A stretch of 64,000 nt of DNA from Cheiracanthium punctorium (Eukaryota > Arthropoda > Arachnida > Araneae > Cheiracanthiidae): positions 300,519-364,518 of the forward strand of contig JAWZYV010012361.1 of the NCBI GenBank assembly GCA_038373885.1. Direction: 5' to 3'. A program made the position numbers and the translations under genes. Under the pieces are notes generated by a model. The model worked only from the letters and a program-made list of their open reading frames with translations. It was not told the DNA's origin and searched no databases. Positions within the stretch are counted from its first letter, which is position 1, and every line of letters begins with the position of its first letter. Positions 20,431 through 32,110 of this stretch are shown in pieces.

Positions 20431-20700
20431 TATCAGCTTGACGACGAACTACAGAATGGCGAGCTGAAATACTTCGTTTCAACTATACCTATTACAGATC
20501 GTTTGCAGCGCCATCTCTTGGTAGAAAGGTAACTAAATTTGGAATTTGGTAGGAAAAAATTCTCTGATTTCTAAGCATAAGGCCGCAAACGATACATAGC
20601 TATCGCATTCCGTCTTTTTTTTTTATGGACTTTCAAAATCCATCAGTCATTTTTGTGACACCCGGTATCCCACAATGACCAAATGTGTGAAATAATTCGA
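20431..20700. other. Short spacer with a possible transposon end
   Basis: No gene. CAGTCATTTTTGTGACACCCGGTAT near 20645 resembles a Tc1-type terminal sequence, but no opposite end was found. Confidence 0.25.
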
Positions 20701-20716
20701 TATGTCCACATAGAAT

Positions 20717-21960
20717 TTGGCAAAGTCAGAGAATCTTTTTTGGCATTTTTCTTCTTTTTCTGGAAAAAAAGGCGATGCCCTTACAGATGACATTGTAAAA
20801 AGTATAGAAAAAGATCGGCTGTACATTAATCTGTGCCGAAGTCAAGGCTACGATAAATCTTCAACTACGGCTGAGATCCATACTGGTGTTCAAGCCAGAA
20901 TACGGGATATTAATCCCAAAGCTATACTCGTACCGTGCAAACCACTCCCTAATTCTGTGTGGACTGCATTTATTTGGAGGTGTTCCTTCGTGGATGACAT
21001 TTTTTGGGACACTGGAGATTGTATTCCCTTTCTTTTCCACCTCCGCACATCGTTGGGATAAACTAAAGTAGCATGTAAATGTTATGGCCAAAAGACTGTC
21101 TGAAACGAGATGGAGTGGTCACCATGATGCTGAGAAACCCGTAGAAAAACACTGCTAAATTTATTAAAGCGATCGAAGAACTTTGTGAATCAAACGAAAA
21201 CGTTGACACAGTGGGTTCAGCTCAGCTTTTGATGTCTGCTTTTTGTGATTTTTTTCTTAGCTTATACCACTATGGGATAAAGTTTTAGAGAAAATAAATG
21301 CTACTCAAAAGTATTTACAAATATTAAGGGGGAGATTAGGTAAAGCATGTCAAGAAATTCCAATACTTAAAACTTTACCTACAGGGGGATCGCAGAAAAT
21401 TATGGAGGACTCAATCCAGTACGCTACTGAGTTATGCAAGTAAATGAAGATAACAATCGAGAGGAAGTTGAGAAAGAAATTCAAGAAAATGATGCCAGGA
21501 GAGAAGGCTAAAGATGTAAGCTTGACTCTGGAGCAAGAACTGCAAAGAGCTATGTTTGAGTTCGTGTATGGTTTCCAGAAAGAAATAAGAACCCGTTTTA
21601 AATAAATGGAAAGCATTTTATTGACATTCGGAGTGGTTCAAGCAAGTAATTTGGTTAGTGCATCAGATGCAGAATTGGAAGAACTTGTCACAAACCATAC
21701 ACAAACTTTCCACAAAGTTTCCAAAGATAACATAATTTCAGAAATTGCGCGACGTTGGAGACTCTTAAAAGCAGTAAATATAAACAAAGAAGTTTGTCAA
21801 GAATGATCAGTGATGAAATTTTTACAGTTCGTTATAGACTTAGACTTTTTGCAATTCAGCGCCATACTTATCTTTGTCTCTTAAGATTTTTTTCTGGACG
21901 CTATGCACATCACTCTTATTTTGTGAGAGAAGTTTTTTGAAACTTAGACTGAAAAATTTA
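20717..21960 (+). pseudogene. hAT-superfamily (ZMYM1-like) transposase pseudogene
   Basis: The first frame gives DRLYINLCRSQGYDKSST, equivalent to the conserved 'CRGQAYDNAA' block that carries a catalytic Asp in ZMYM1/hAT-type transposases. It continues with IRDINPKAILVPC. A frame change near 20975 leads to VFPFFSTSAHRWDKLK and then SETRWS at about 21103, also conserved in the family. Farther right there are only broken pieces (21350-21900). No terminal repeats or target duplication could be assigned. The gene lost function long ago. Confidence 0.75.
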
Positions 21961-22252
21961 CCTCTGTTCCATCATGAGTCAGTCACAGGTGTCAAATCTA
22001 GCTCAGCTTTCAATATAGCATAAAATAAAGTGTTTACTCGCGTAATAGTTACACTTTTTTGCCAATTTTTCATGCTGAAAGTCTAGGTGCGACTATTATG
22101 CAGGGAAATCTACTACACAATATTTTACACTCTAATACAAAACATTACGGGTATTATAATAAAATAACTAAGTTACCAAATGTTTCCAGTTTATCTGCCG
22201 TAGATGAAATAATCTTTTCTCCAATTGCACACAAAAAACAAAACAAATGCTC
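21961..22252 (+). other. Left flank of the copia insertion, possibly Penelope-like 5' sequence
   Basis: The 5 bp TGCTC before the copia 5' LTR (22248-22252) recurs after the 3' LTR, so this stretch and 28457 onward were once contiguous. Joined across the site, the frame runs into NAHWKERNFAYVKLRS, an N-terminal Penelope-like RT segment. The stretch itself is too decayed to classify with confidence. Confidence 0.4.
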
Positions 22253-22500
22253 TGTTAAATATAAGATAATCGCACTCTTTCTTGTAACCCCAACAATCAC
22301 ACGTTTATCTGTTAATCCTAGTAGCTTACTTACAGGTTCTCTACTAGCTTACTTACAGGTTTCCTATACATATTGTTAAAATGCGTGTTTACCATTGGTT
22401 ACCTCCAGATCCAACTTATAAAATATTTACATTTCATTGGATAATTCTGGATCCCATCAAAACCTATATATTTGAGTGACTGTTAGTCAGTTTTACCTCC
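22253..22500 (+). repeat. Copia 5' LTR, left part
   Basis: Matches 28118-28366 of the 3' LTR. The right part resumes at 24087 and ends at 24177. Left plus right parts equal 339 bp, exactly the length of the 3' LTR. Confidence 0.95.
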
Positions 22501-24073
22501 TCCAGATCATCTCCTAAGTAGTTTTACCTCCTCCAGATCATCTAAGTGGAAACTGGAGAAAATTCGTTACGGTCACCCCCATGTTGGGTGAAAAGTCGCA
22601 GGTTGCCGAAGTGATTGCCCGCCACAAAGCCCTCCAACTCGAGAGTGAAAAAGCTGGACAACAACCTAAGCCGAGTCAAGCAACAAAACGTGCCTCTCCC
22701 AGCGAAGACGCAAACAGCGAAGACAACGACGACTTCTTGCTTCCGAAAAAGACTGCCAAGCCTACATCTTCGTCAGAAGCAGATAAGTACACGTTCAATG
22801 TTGACTTTAACTCCCCCAATCAATTTGAGCTGTTAAACAACTTAGAAACCGAAATTGCTATGGAACAGGAGACTCCGATCTCTCGCTCGCCGATCAAAAT
22901 CAACACTAATGTTAGGCCTAAGCCGCTAATTATCCCCAATCCTCCAGACATGCACGCCATCACCCAGCTAATTAATGAAAATACTGATGCTAATTTCCAC
23001 GCCGCCACTCAAAAATCCTCTCTAAAAATCTTCCCACTAGACTTCAAAAGCAAACATATAATAATAGACCTTTTCCAACAAAATTCAATTCACTTTTTTA
23101 GTAATTCGAATTCCACCTCCCCCTTAAAGTTATTATTAAGAAGGGACTTCCCCTCTCTACCTCTACTGAAATAATCGCCGAAGCACTTAACTGTAATAAA
23201 TACCCAGTCCTTCGCGTTAACCAACTTAAAAGTAAGCGAGATAAAACCCCCCTCCCCATTTTTCAAATCCAACTCCAAAACAACCCCCAAGGACAGGAAA
23301 TTTACAACTTAGACAAATTACTTTCTTTTCAAATTAAAATTGAAAAATTTAGGCCCCCAAGAAAAGCCGTTCATTGCTTCCTCTGCAACGGCTTCTTTCA
23401 TTTTGCAAAGCATTGTTCCCTGCCCCCCCGTTGTGTGGTGTGTGGCGACCCCCACGAACATTTTAACTGCCCCATTAAACTAAATAACAAAAACAATGAA
23501 GTCAAACAACCCCCAACTTGCTGTAATTGTTCCCTCAACCACCCCGCTAGCTACAAAGGATGTAAAAAATTTCCCGACAGCCCCCAAAAACAACAATCTC
23601 AAAAATTTCAACCCCCCCCCTCTTCCAAAAAATTCCCCAGTTATGCACATGCAGTCTCAAACACTAGCACCCCCTCCCCCCATCAATCTACCTTGCAGGA
23701 CATTGCTGATCTCACAAAAGAGATTGAGAAAGAGATCGGAGTTTCGCTAACAGATTTAGTAAACAAACTTAACGAAATGCTAATTCAACTTAAGAAACTT
23801 AACTCCCCTCAAGAAAAACTTCTAATCTTCCTTAATTTTGTCAACAATGATGTAAGCACTGTTCGCAGTGACTGAAACATTGTTGATCTTAAAATTTGTA
23901 AAGTAAACAACTTCTTCTCTCTTAATTAATTTTTCCAAATTTCATTTCTCAATTGTTTAACTTTAAATTTTTTCTCACCTAATTTTCAATAAATTTTTCT
24001 AACTGTTAGTGAATGAGAGTTGTGGGATAAATTTTTCCCGGGCACTCTCCAGTCAACATGTACTTATCTGCTG
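22501..24073 (+). mobile_element. ORF1-only LINE-type insertion inside the copia LTR
   Basis: Bounded by a 13-bp duplication, CAGTTTTACCTCC (22488-22500 and 24074-24086). It begins with two near-identical short units (TCCAGATCATCT at 22501 and again near 22532), reaches a complete ORF1 at 22581, and ends without poly(A) after an AATAAA-containing 3' region. There is no endonuclease or RT gene. With both ends present, this is either an internally deleted copy or an ORF1-only (HAL1-like) family that depends on a partner LINE. Confidence 0.8.
22581..23875 (+). pseudogene. LINE ORF1 (jockey/gag-like nucleic-acid-binding protein)
   Basis: The ATG at 22581 follows a short 5' leader. The first about 180 residues are Ser/Lys-rich with acidic patches. 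A frame change near 23115-23170 then leads into a region with IIAEALNCNKYPVLRVNQLKS, the RRM-like part seen in jockey-clade ORF1. Three zinc-knuckle-like groups follow: CFLCNGFFHFAKHC, CVVCGDPHEHFNC and CCNCSLNHPASYKGC. The C-terminus has a short coiled stretch (IADLTKEIEKEIGVSLTDLV) before the stop at 23873. Such proteins bind the element RNA. The frame break makes this copy defective. Confidence 0.85.
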
Positions 24074-24086
24074 CAGTTTTACCTCC

Positions 24087-24177
24087 CTTTCTTTTCCTTT
24101 TTCATGTTGTGAGTATAATGTGCTGTATTTACTTGTTAATAAATTCCTTATTCGGTTCACAGATGTATCTCTTTACA
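24087..24177 (+). repeat. Copia 5' LTR, right part
   Basis: Matches the last 91 bp of the 3' LTR, including AATAAATTCCTTATTCGG, a likely polyadenylation signal, and ends CTCTTTACA. The internal region starts at 24178. Confidence 0.95.
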
Positions 24178-24300
24178 GCAGAGCGTGGTTCCTAACTGAT
24201 TTCGTTGTAACGCGCCAAGTTTTATCGCCAAGTATTTTTTCGTATTCTGTTCCGGTTTGAGGAAAGTTTTGAATCCTGGTTTATTTATTTTGTGGGCAGA

Positions 24301-27300
24301 ATGAGTTCCGACAAGGAACTTTATGGAGTTTTACTGTTTGAAGGCGATTGTAAAAATTTTTCTGTATGGAAACGGCGTGTAATTGCAGTCTTCTCAGCAA
24401 AAGAATTGGAAATTTTTTTAGAAGAAGAGCCGAATAGAGATAATGCTGTTGATGTTGTCAAAGCAAAAAAGGCTTACGCTTTATTGCTATCACTGTTGAG
24501 TGATAATGTTCTTATATCTCTTCAAGATGAAACTACTGCATGCGAAGTTAGGAAGAAGTTGGAAAGAACTTATGATACAAATCGTGCAGTGAATCAAATT
24601 TTGATTAGAAAGAGACTTGCGACATTAAAGAAAAGTCGTGATGTATCTATGAGAAGTCATATTGATGAGATAAATAGATTAATTTCTGACCTAAAAGTTT
24701 CAGGTGCGGAAGTTAGTGAAACAGATACGATTGTTTATATTTTGATGTCATTGCCTCAAGAATTTGAAAGTGTTAAAACTGCTTTAGAAAATCAGCCAAA
24801 TACGAATTTCACGCTGGATTTTGTTTCGCAGAGACTCATAGATGCGGAAGCTCTTCTGAATGATTCAAGGAAAGGAAAAATGCTTCCTAATTCCACTCAT
24901 GGAAATACTGCATTTGTGTCAAATCGCAAGGATTTTTATTGCAAATATTGCAAAAAGAAAGGTCATACCGAAAAATTCTGCAGAAAGAAAATTACATGTC
25001 ATGGTTGCGGTAAAATGGGTCATTTAAAGCGCAACTGCAAGGCTAATAACCAACCAAATGAGGAAAAGTGTGCTTCAGCAGTTTCTTTCGTTGTTGGAAA
25101 TGTTAAAAGGAATGCATTTTTAATAGATTCTGGAGCAGCATCCCATATGTGTTCTAATAAGAATTATTTCACGTCTATAGTACCTTCTACAGGGTTTATA
25201 AGCTGTGCTTCAAAAACAACAACTCTTGAAGTTAAAGGCATTGGAAATATTGCTGGTAAAATGTCTGATGGAACTGAAATCACTCTGAATGCTGTTCTTT
25301 ATGTTCCAGATTTAAATGGACAGTTAATTTCCGTTAGAAAAATAGAAAAAGCAAATTATACTGTTATTTTCAAGAACAAGAAAGTCTTCATTGAAAAGGG
25401 AAGAAAACAATTTTGTTTTGGTGAACTTGATTTGAATGGTCAATACATAAGTGACTTTGTTCCAAGTAATGAAGCTGGTCATATCAAAAGAAGAGAAAGA
25501 TGGCCAACTCTGGCATCGTAGAATGGGTCATCCATGTGATCAAGTATTGAAACTTTTAGGGTTGCCAGAACTTTCTTCTTTCTTTGATGTTTGTGTTAGA
25601 GCAAAACAAAGTGCAACTTCAATTGGAAAAGGACCGAGAACAAGAGAAACTGCGCCCATGATTACCATTCATACTGATGTTTGTGGACCTATCGATCCAG
25701 CAACATTTTCTGGCGAACGTTACTTTATGAGTATTATTGATGATTTTTCACGATTCACAGAAATACGTTTATTGAAACATAAAAGTGAGGTATCCAATGA
25801 ATTGAAAGCTTTCTTAAAAGTCAATACCACAGTAAAGAAAATCAGATGTGATAACGCCATGGAATATTTTGATAGTGACTTTATTAATTTTACTAGAGAT
25901 ATTGGTGTAGTGATGGATCCAGCTCCTCCATACACACCTTCACTAAATGGCGTTGCAGAGAGAGCAAATAGAATTTTGTTGGATAAAGGGCGAGCTTTAA
26001 CTGCCGAATCGAATTTATCGAAAAAGTTTTGGGGCCAAGCGATTTTAACAGCGGCTTATTTGAAAAATCGAACACCGAGTAGTGCAATCGATAACTGCAC
26101 ACCGTACTATTTAAAATATGGAACTGTACCTGATTTAAAGCATATACGTGTTTTTGGATGTAAAGCTTATATGCTAGTACCTTCCGTTCATCGTAAGAAT
26201 CTTGACGATAAATCTAAAAGAATGATCTTTATAGGCTACTCTTCAATGGGATATCGACTATTAGATCCTGAAACTAAACGTATAACGATATCAAGAAACG
26301 TCAAATTTGATGAAGAGAGAAATGAAAATACAATGAAAAGATATGTTGAAGAATGCCAAGAATTGCCTGAGTATGAAATTGGACAAGAAGTTCAGGACAC
26401 TACTTGTGAGGACTCAGTTCAGGAAAATGCAAATGAGGATTCTGATATTATTGATGAAAGAAAGTACGATAAAAGAAAATCTAACAGATTAAGAAAACAA
26501 CCTATTCGATATCCAGATCCTGAGGTATATGAAGCTGAAGCTTTATTTTGTCAACAAGAAACTTTGTCATATGATGACATCAAATCTCTCTCTGTTGATG
26601 AACAGAGTTTGTGGAAGAAAGCAATGGATGAAAAGATTGAAAGCATGAAGATCAACAAGGTCTGGGATCTTGAAAAACTACCACTTGGAAAGCAAGATAT
26701 CTCCTGTAAATGGGTGCTAACTAAAAAGAGAAACGGACGATATAAGGCTCGTCTTGTTGCGCGTGGATTTATGCAAAAAGAAGGACTTGATTATAGCGAA
26801 ACTTTTTCTCCAGTTATAAGTATGCCAACCTTAAGTTTAGTACTTATAATGATTTTGAACGATAATTTGCATGTTTTTGCTCTGGATGTTAAAACGGCCT
26901 TCCTTAATGGTGATTTAAATGAAATTATTTATATGGATCAGCCTAAAGGTTATGATGACGGAAGTGGTAAAAAGTGTTGGCTCAAAAACAGTTTATACGG
27001 TTTGAAGCAAGCACCGCGTCAATGGTTTAAGAAATTTAGTAGTTTTGTTGTGGAATTAGGTTTTGAACAATTTAAATGCGAACCATGTATGTTCATAAGA
27101 CAAGTACATTCAAAGAAAGTTATTATGATTCTCTATGTAGATGATTTGTTAATAGCGGGATCTGATATTAATGAAATTAAGATTATTATTGATATTTTAT
27201 CCAAAAAAATTTGAAATGTCAAAATCAGAAAAGGGTTCTGAATTTCTTGGTATTAGATTAGAGTTTACTCCAAACAGTCTATTGTTAGATCAAGAGTACT

Positions 27301-28076
27301 GCATTATAAGATTGTTAAATAAATATAAAATGTCGGATTGTAAACCTAGTTTAACACCAATGGAGCCTAAATCAACTGTGAAAGATTTTTAAAGAGGTAA
27401 TACATTTATTGGACCATATCATGAACTTGTTGGGTCTTTATTGTATTTAGCCTATATATCTAGACCCGACATTCTCTATGCTGTTAACTGTTTGAGTCAA
27501 CTTCAAGAACATCCCACTGATATTGCCTGGTGTGCTTTAAAGAGAATCCTAAGATATTTAAAAGGAACTTTAAAGGGAAAAATTGAGTACAAAAAATGTA
27601 CTTTTGATAATCCAGAATTATCCTTATATGTTGATGCGGACTGGGGTTCAAATCCAAATGATAGAAAATCAATATCGGGATATGTAATTATGTTTTCTAA
27701 CTGCCCTATAATGTGGTGTTGCAATAAACAAAAATGTGTTGCACTTTCCTCAACAGAAGCAGAAATTAATGCTCTTAGCAAAGGTATTCAGGGTATGTTG
27801 TGGATAAGAGGTGTTGCAAAGGAATTAACCAATATCGAAAGTCTTATCGTGTATGAGGATAACCAATCTTGTATAAAGTGCATAACTAACGAGAATAATT
27901 TTGGTAGATTAAAACATATTGACATAAAGTTGAAGTTCTTACGAAATTCTGTTAAAAATGATAATATTAAAATTGAGTATACACCTTCCGAAGGTCAAAT
28001 TGCTGATATGTTAACAAAAGCTTTATGCAACTTTAAATTATCTAAACTGAGGAATTTATGCAACCTTAAAAATTGA
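24301..28076 (+). pseudogene. gag-pol: Ty1/copia gag-pol polyprotein, three lesions
   Basis: The ATG at 24301 starts a copia gag (KNFSVWKRRVIAVF, then the UBN2-type region). Two zinc knuckles follow (CKYCKKKGHTEKFC and CHGCGKMGHLKRNC), then a protease with FLIDSGAASHMC. Near 25490 the frame changes into the GAG-pre-integrase and integrase: LWHRRMGHP, HTDVCGPI, the core around IRCDNAMEY, and NGVAERANR. The RT has CKWVLTKKRNGRYKARLVARGF, LDVKTAFLNG and LYVDDLLIAG. A second frame change lies in an A run near 27207 and a stop at 27390-27392. RNase H follows (LYVDADWGSN, LSSTEAEINAL, HIDIKLKFLR) to a natural stop at 28074. The order PR-IN-RT-RH is diagnostic of copia rather than gypsy. Confidence 0.95.
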
Positions 28077-28117
28077 ATGCAAATAATTTTTTTTATTTAT
28101 GTGCGATTAAGGGTGGC

Positions 28118-28456
28118 TGTTAAATATAAGATAATCGCACACTTTCTTGTAACCCCAAGAATCACACGTTTATCTGTTAATCCTAGTAGCTTACTTACAG
28201 GTTTTCTACTAGCTTACTTACAGGTTTCCTATACATATTGTTAAAATGCGTGTTTACCATTGGTTACCTCCAGATCCAACTTATAAAATATTTACATTTC
28301 ATTGGATAATTCTGGATCCCATCAAAACCTATATATATGAGTGACTGTTAGTCAGTTTTACCTCCCTTTCTTTTCCTTTTTCATGTTGTGAGTGTAATGT
28401 GCTGTATTTACTTGTTAATAAATTCCTTATTCGGTTCACGGATGTATCTCTTTACA
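28118..28456 (+). repeat. Copia 3' LTR
   Basis: 339 bp, TG..CA ended, uninterrupted. It is the reference copy that shows the 5' LTR has been split by an insertion. Followed by the target duplication TGCTC. Confidence 0.97.
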
Positions 28457-29425
28457 TGCTCACTGGAAAGAACGGAATTTTGCTTATGTTAAACTACGTT
28501 CTATTTCTCACAGATCTACTTTGGATAACAAATTCCAAGCTCTTCGTCCGGTTAGGCCATCCTCAGTTCTGTCAGTCCTCTTATTCAGGATACTGTTGTT
28601 AATTTGTCTTTACATTCATTAACTGATTCTCAGAGAGATCTTCTAGTTTAGGTTTGATTTTTCTCGCGTTAGTAACGTTTCGGTTTCCAAACTAATTGCT
28701 CCTATGGAAAACTCTTTTAAAAATTAAACTCTCTTCTAAACAACTTGATGCTCTGCGATATCTTATTGCTAATACTATCTCTTCGAATAATATGCATGCC
28801 AAATCTAACCTTTCTCGTTCTCAAAAATCTGCTCTCGAAGAACTTAATTTTAACCCCAATTTACTCATTACTAAATCTAATAAAGGTGGCTAGACTGTTT
28901 TACTTTATAAATCTTCTTATGTTGATAGTATTAATAACATGCTAACCACTGGTCCATACACTAAATTAAATTCTAATCCTACATGCTAAACCAAACGAGC
29001 GAAATTCGATCAGTCGGAGCGATTTTTGGTTCAGCTTTCAAAAGTGCGCTTCTCCTTTAGGAGCGTTTTTCGATCACAAGAGCGGAGCGAAATATGCGTT
29101 AATCGAACAATGAGCGAGGAGGGGAATTCTCAGAAAAAAGACTACTTAAAGAGCACTTTTGCGGAAATAGCGGTAGGTTTCGATGCAAACGGATCGCTCT
29201 GCAATGTATCGTTTTTTCGCTGTTTGGGTTTAAGCGTGTACTAACAGTCACTTTTCTGAAATTACACACACTGTGAAGTCCTTTGTAATATTAAATGACC
29301 AAACTAAACATTATGTTATTCCTTCTATTGCTAACTGTGCTCGTTTCTATGCCCTTCCTAAAATTCATAAATCTTCTCTTGCCTTTCGCCCCATTGTTTC
29401 TAACATTGGTACAAGCCCGCGCCGT
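28457..29425 (+). pseudogene. Penelope-like element 3, RT N-terminal part
   Basis: Broken frames encode HWKERNFAYVKLRSISHRS, STLDNKFQALRPVRPSSV, SRSQKSALEELNFNPNLLI followed by TKSNKGG, and after a short insertion IANCARFYALPKIHK. These are the conserved N-terminal blocks of Penelope-like RTs, where the KGG and PKIHK motifs are typical. The sequence is close to Penelope-like copies 1 and 2 over their overlap. It stops at about 29425 in the middle of RT. The copia element interrupts its left side. Confidence 0.8.
28986..29250. mobile_element. Small MITE in Penelope-like element 3
   Basis: The RT reading is interrupted between NSNPT and the segment before HTVKSFVI. The ends GCTAAACCAAACGAGCGAAA and TTTCGCTGTTTGGGTTTAAGC are imperfect inverted repeats with small gaps. 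It is GC-richer than its surroundings and has no recognisable protein. The target duplication is unclear, so the superfamily is not assigned. Confidence 0.45.
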
Positions 29426-29723
29426 CCATATGTGAAAGGTCGTGCGGCACACGACGGCGCCGAGTGAAAAAGGCACCGGACTCTACCCTTTGAATAAACT
29501 CTAAATGAAAAATAAAGTCCTTCAAAAAACCAAATTTAATGTTTGATTATATTTATGGTGACAGTGAAATTATGGTACTCATAAACAAGCTCTGAACAAG
29601 AAAATTATTGTCTTGTTCGAACATGCTTAAACATGAAAACACATAAAACCGATGCGTATATGAAGGTAGACTAATGCAATCACATAATAGATATGCAATA
29701 TTTGTCTCTTTAGTGATTTATTT
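29426..29723. other. Spacer, nothing recognised
   Basis: A short GC-rich patch (29425-29475) follows the RT break, then AT-rich sequence up to the start of copy B. No coding, RNA or terminal-repeat signal. Confidence 0.5.
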
Positions 29724-32110
29724 TTGAAGTAAAACTTCTTTAGTGGCGACTAGGGAGTAACTCAGATTTTTTTTCTAACGGAAGTAACGCTCAGTAAAGG
29801 AAGAGACATATATGTCATACTCCACGCCAAGCGCGCCCGGAAAAAAAGAACCACTGAAAAACCTACCTTTTTGACCTGCTTTCGCTGTTCCCCGAATTCA
29901 TCCTGTAAAAATACGCGGAACCTGTTAGGGAAAGAAACAGCCAGAAAAACAGTCAAGAGCTGTATATTTGAGACATCAATCTTTATTTATATATCAATAA
30001 GCGTTTTGAAGGTACATCCAACATAATATTTTACATGGAATCCCAACCTCACAGGAGGTTCTCGATAATCCTTATTATATAATTATGATAATTATGAATA
30101 ATATACAATACATGGTTTTGGAAAATCACAAAGAAATGGAATCTGCCTGCAATCGAACCGGAACAGTAGATTTAAACGTCAGTTTAAGAACACTTTTCCT
30201 GGTTTTTAACCCAATTCCAGACAGAACAAGGGGATGGAACACCACAATTAAAGGGAAGTGGCTGCTAACTAACCTAAACAGCAGAGGAAAATTTTCGTTT
30301 AAGAACACTGTTGTAGGATCATACTTCGATCCCACGAATGTAAATTTATAGGAAGGGACACTTCTCTTAGAAAATTGGATTACGCCGTTCTTGTAAACAG
30401 ATGGCGCTACGCACACTGGGTAACTGCGCATCTTCTGCTTCTGAGCATCTCAGGTTGTTTATATTTCCATCGAGGCGAAGTAAATGGAGATCGTTGAATT
30501 AGCAGAACTTAAAAAAATTAAATACATAAACTTAAGAACGAGATATATAGTAATAACTGGCTTCAGATGTTTTTTAATTACATAATTGTCTTAGAATACT
30601 ATTTCGTAATGAATATAGGCAATAGTTTCGAAGCGAAGTGATATTATTATTTGTCAAATGCCAGTTACATTGGCCGTTAGGCCATTAAACTCCTAAATAT
30701 TATGTATGTCATGTCTGTTATTATTTTGCCCAAAAGCTGTATTTTAAGAAATGTTAGTAAATTTAGAAGAATGTAGTTTGTGTGAACGCAATATTTATAA
30801 TGATATATATAGTGTAATGATATATATATTTATATATAGTAATGGTATATATATCTATAATGATATATATACAACGGTTTAATCTATTAAGCGCCAAAGC
30901 TCCCATTACGGGAACATCTATTATATATTTTTTTCTTAAAATTTTTTAACGCAATTTACGAAATGCACATTTTATATAAACATTTACACTATAGGGTGTG
31001 CTATATATTTTTATCGGAACAATATATTTTAATTTAATTTTTTTTTTCTAATTTTTAAAAAGTGAAATTTTGTCTTTATAACTGTCTTATATAAAACTAA
31101 AAAATAAATAAATAAATGGTCACTTAAATGTTTCAAGTAGAATGCATATTTGAAACCAACATCTTGAAGAACAACATTCTTAAAATCCTGCATGAATAGA
31201 TTCCTATAAAGGAATGTTATAAACGCTTATATTTTTTGTTCCCACAACGGGAGCTTTGGCGCCCCCCCCCCCCCCACACTAGTTAGCATTTCCAGATTGA
31301 TTTTGCTACCGTTCAACAATAAAGAAAGGTTTTGCACTTTGCAGGCTGGTTATTTCGTTTATTATAGTATCAACAACAAAAATAATTACTTTATATATAC
31401 AGTTTTGAGCAGCATCTGCGTAAAAAAAGGAATTACTGTATCCAAAATGGAGAAAGACCTTTATCCTCATAAGACGCCAAAGCTTCCGCTACGGGAACAT
31501 GCTACACATTTCCTAAATGCTTTGAGTTTAAAAAAACTTCAACTGTTCTATAATAGAGGCATGTAGTGTATGTAAAAAATGTATATACATTAAACAATTT
31601 CTATCTGATTCTCATAGCGGCGTTTAATGGGTTAAGAATACGGGTATGTAACACCACAAAAAAACAAACACTGGCTGCATACGGTTTAAGAACAAAATAA
31701 AAGAATAACAAATGGATACACCGTGGATTCTAACCCCACCTGAAGACGGAGCAAGCAACGGTTTAACGCGGGGATGGAACACCACAAAGAAACGGACCCT
31801 GGCTGCAATCAACCCCAAACAACAGACAGAACCTGCAATTTAAAAAAACGGATACAGAATAATAATTCGAAACCTACCAGCAGACGAAATCTACGCTTAA
31901 GAATACTGTGATAAAAAACACACAAAAAAATTACACTACCTGCATTCGAACCCAACAAACAGAGGAAAACATCAGTTAAAGTAAACAGTTAAAGTATAAT
32001 ACTAAACTATGGACATTGCCCCCTTTCAAACCCAACCTCCAGACGGAACAATGGTATAAGAAAACAGTTAAAGACTAATACTACAACATGGACACTTCGT
32101 GTATTCTAAG
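29724..32110. repeat. Copy B of the uncharacterised long interspersed repeat
   Basis: Collinear with copy A (2852-6610), but without copy A's three extra blocks. It has its own insertion at 30883-31631. To the right it continues past copy A's end with more of the same 60-75 bp degenerate units (31633-32110). It keeps the AT microsatellite (30785-30870) that precedes ACAACGGTTTAA in both copies. No protein-coding capacity seen. Confidence 0.8.
30883..31631. mobile_element. Non-autonomous piggyBac-like element, TTAA flanked
   Basis: TTAA occurs at both borders (30879-30882 and 31632-31635), and copy A has the single-TTAA empty site at about 6326. The ends TCTATTAAGCGCC and GGCGTTTAATGGG are imperfect inverted repeats. 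The interior has three copies of a motif of about 24 bp, CGCCAAAGCTYCC..TACGGGAAC, at 30891-30915, 31238-31262 (inverted) and 31475-31498. A run of 15 C follows the second. No transposase. Confidence 0.75.

Larger units (their letters stand above)
22253..28456 (+). mobile_element. Ty1/copia LTR retrotransposon with 5-bp target duplication
   Basis: LTRs of 339 bp at both ends (TGTTAAATATAAG ... CTCTTTACA), with about six differences by eye. TGCTC flanks both sides (22248-22252 and 28457-28461). The 5' LTR is split by a LINE-type insertion at 22501-24073. Internal gag-pol runs 24301-28076 on the plus strand. A short purine-rich AAGGGTGG precedes the 3' LTR and could be the polypurine tract. Full length and fairly recent, but its coding frame is broken in three places. 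Confidence 0.95.
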
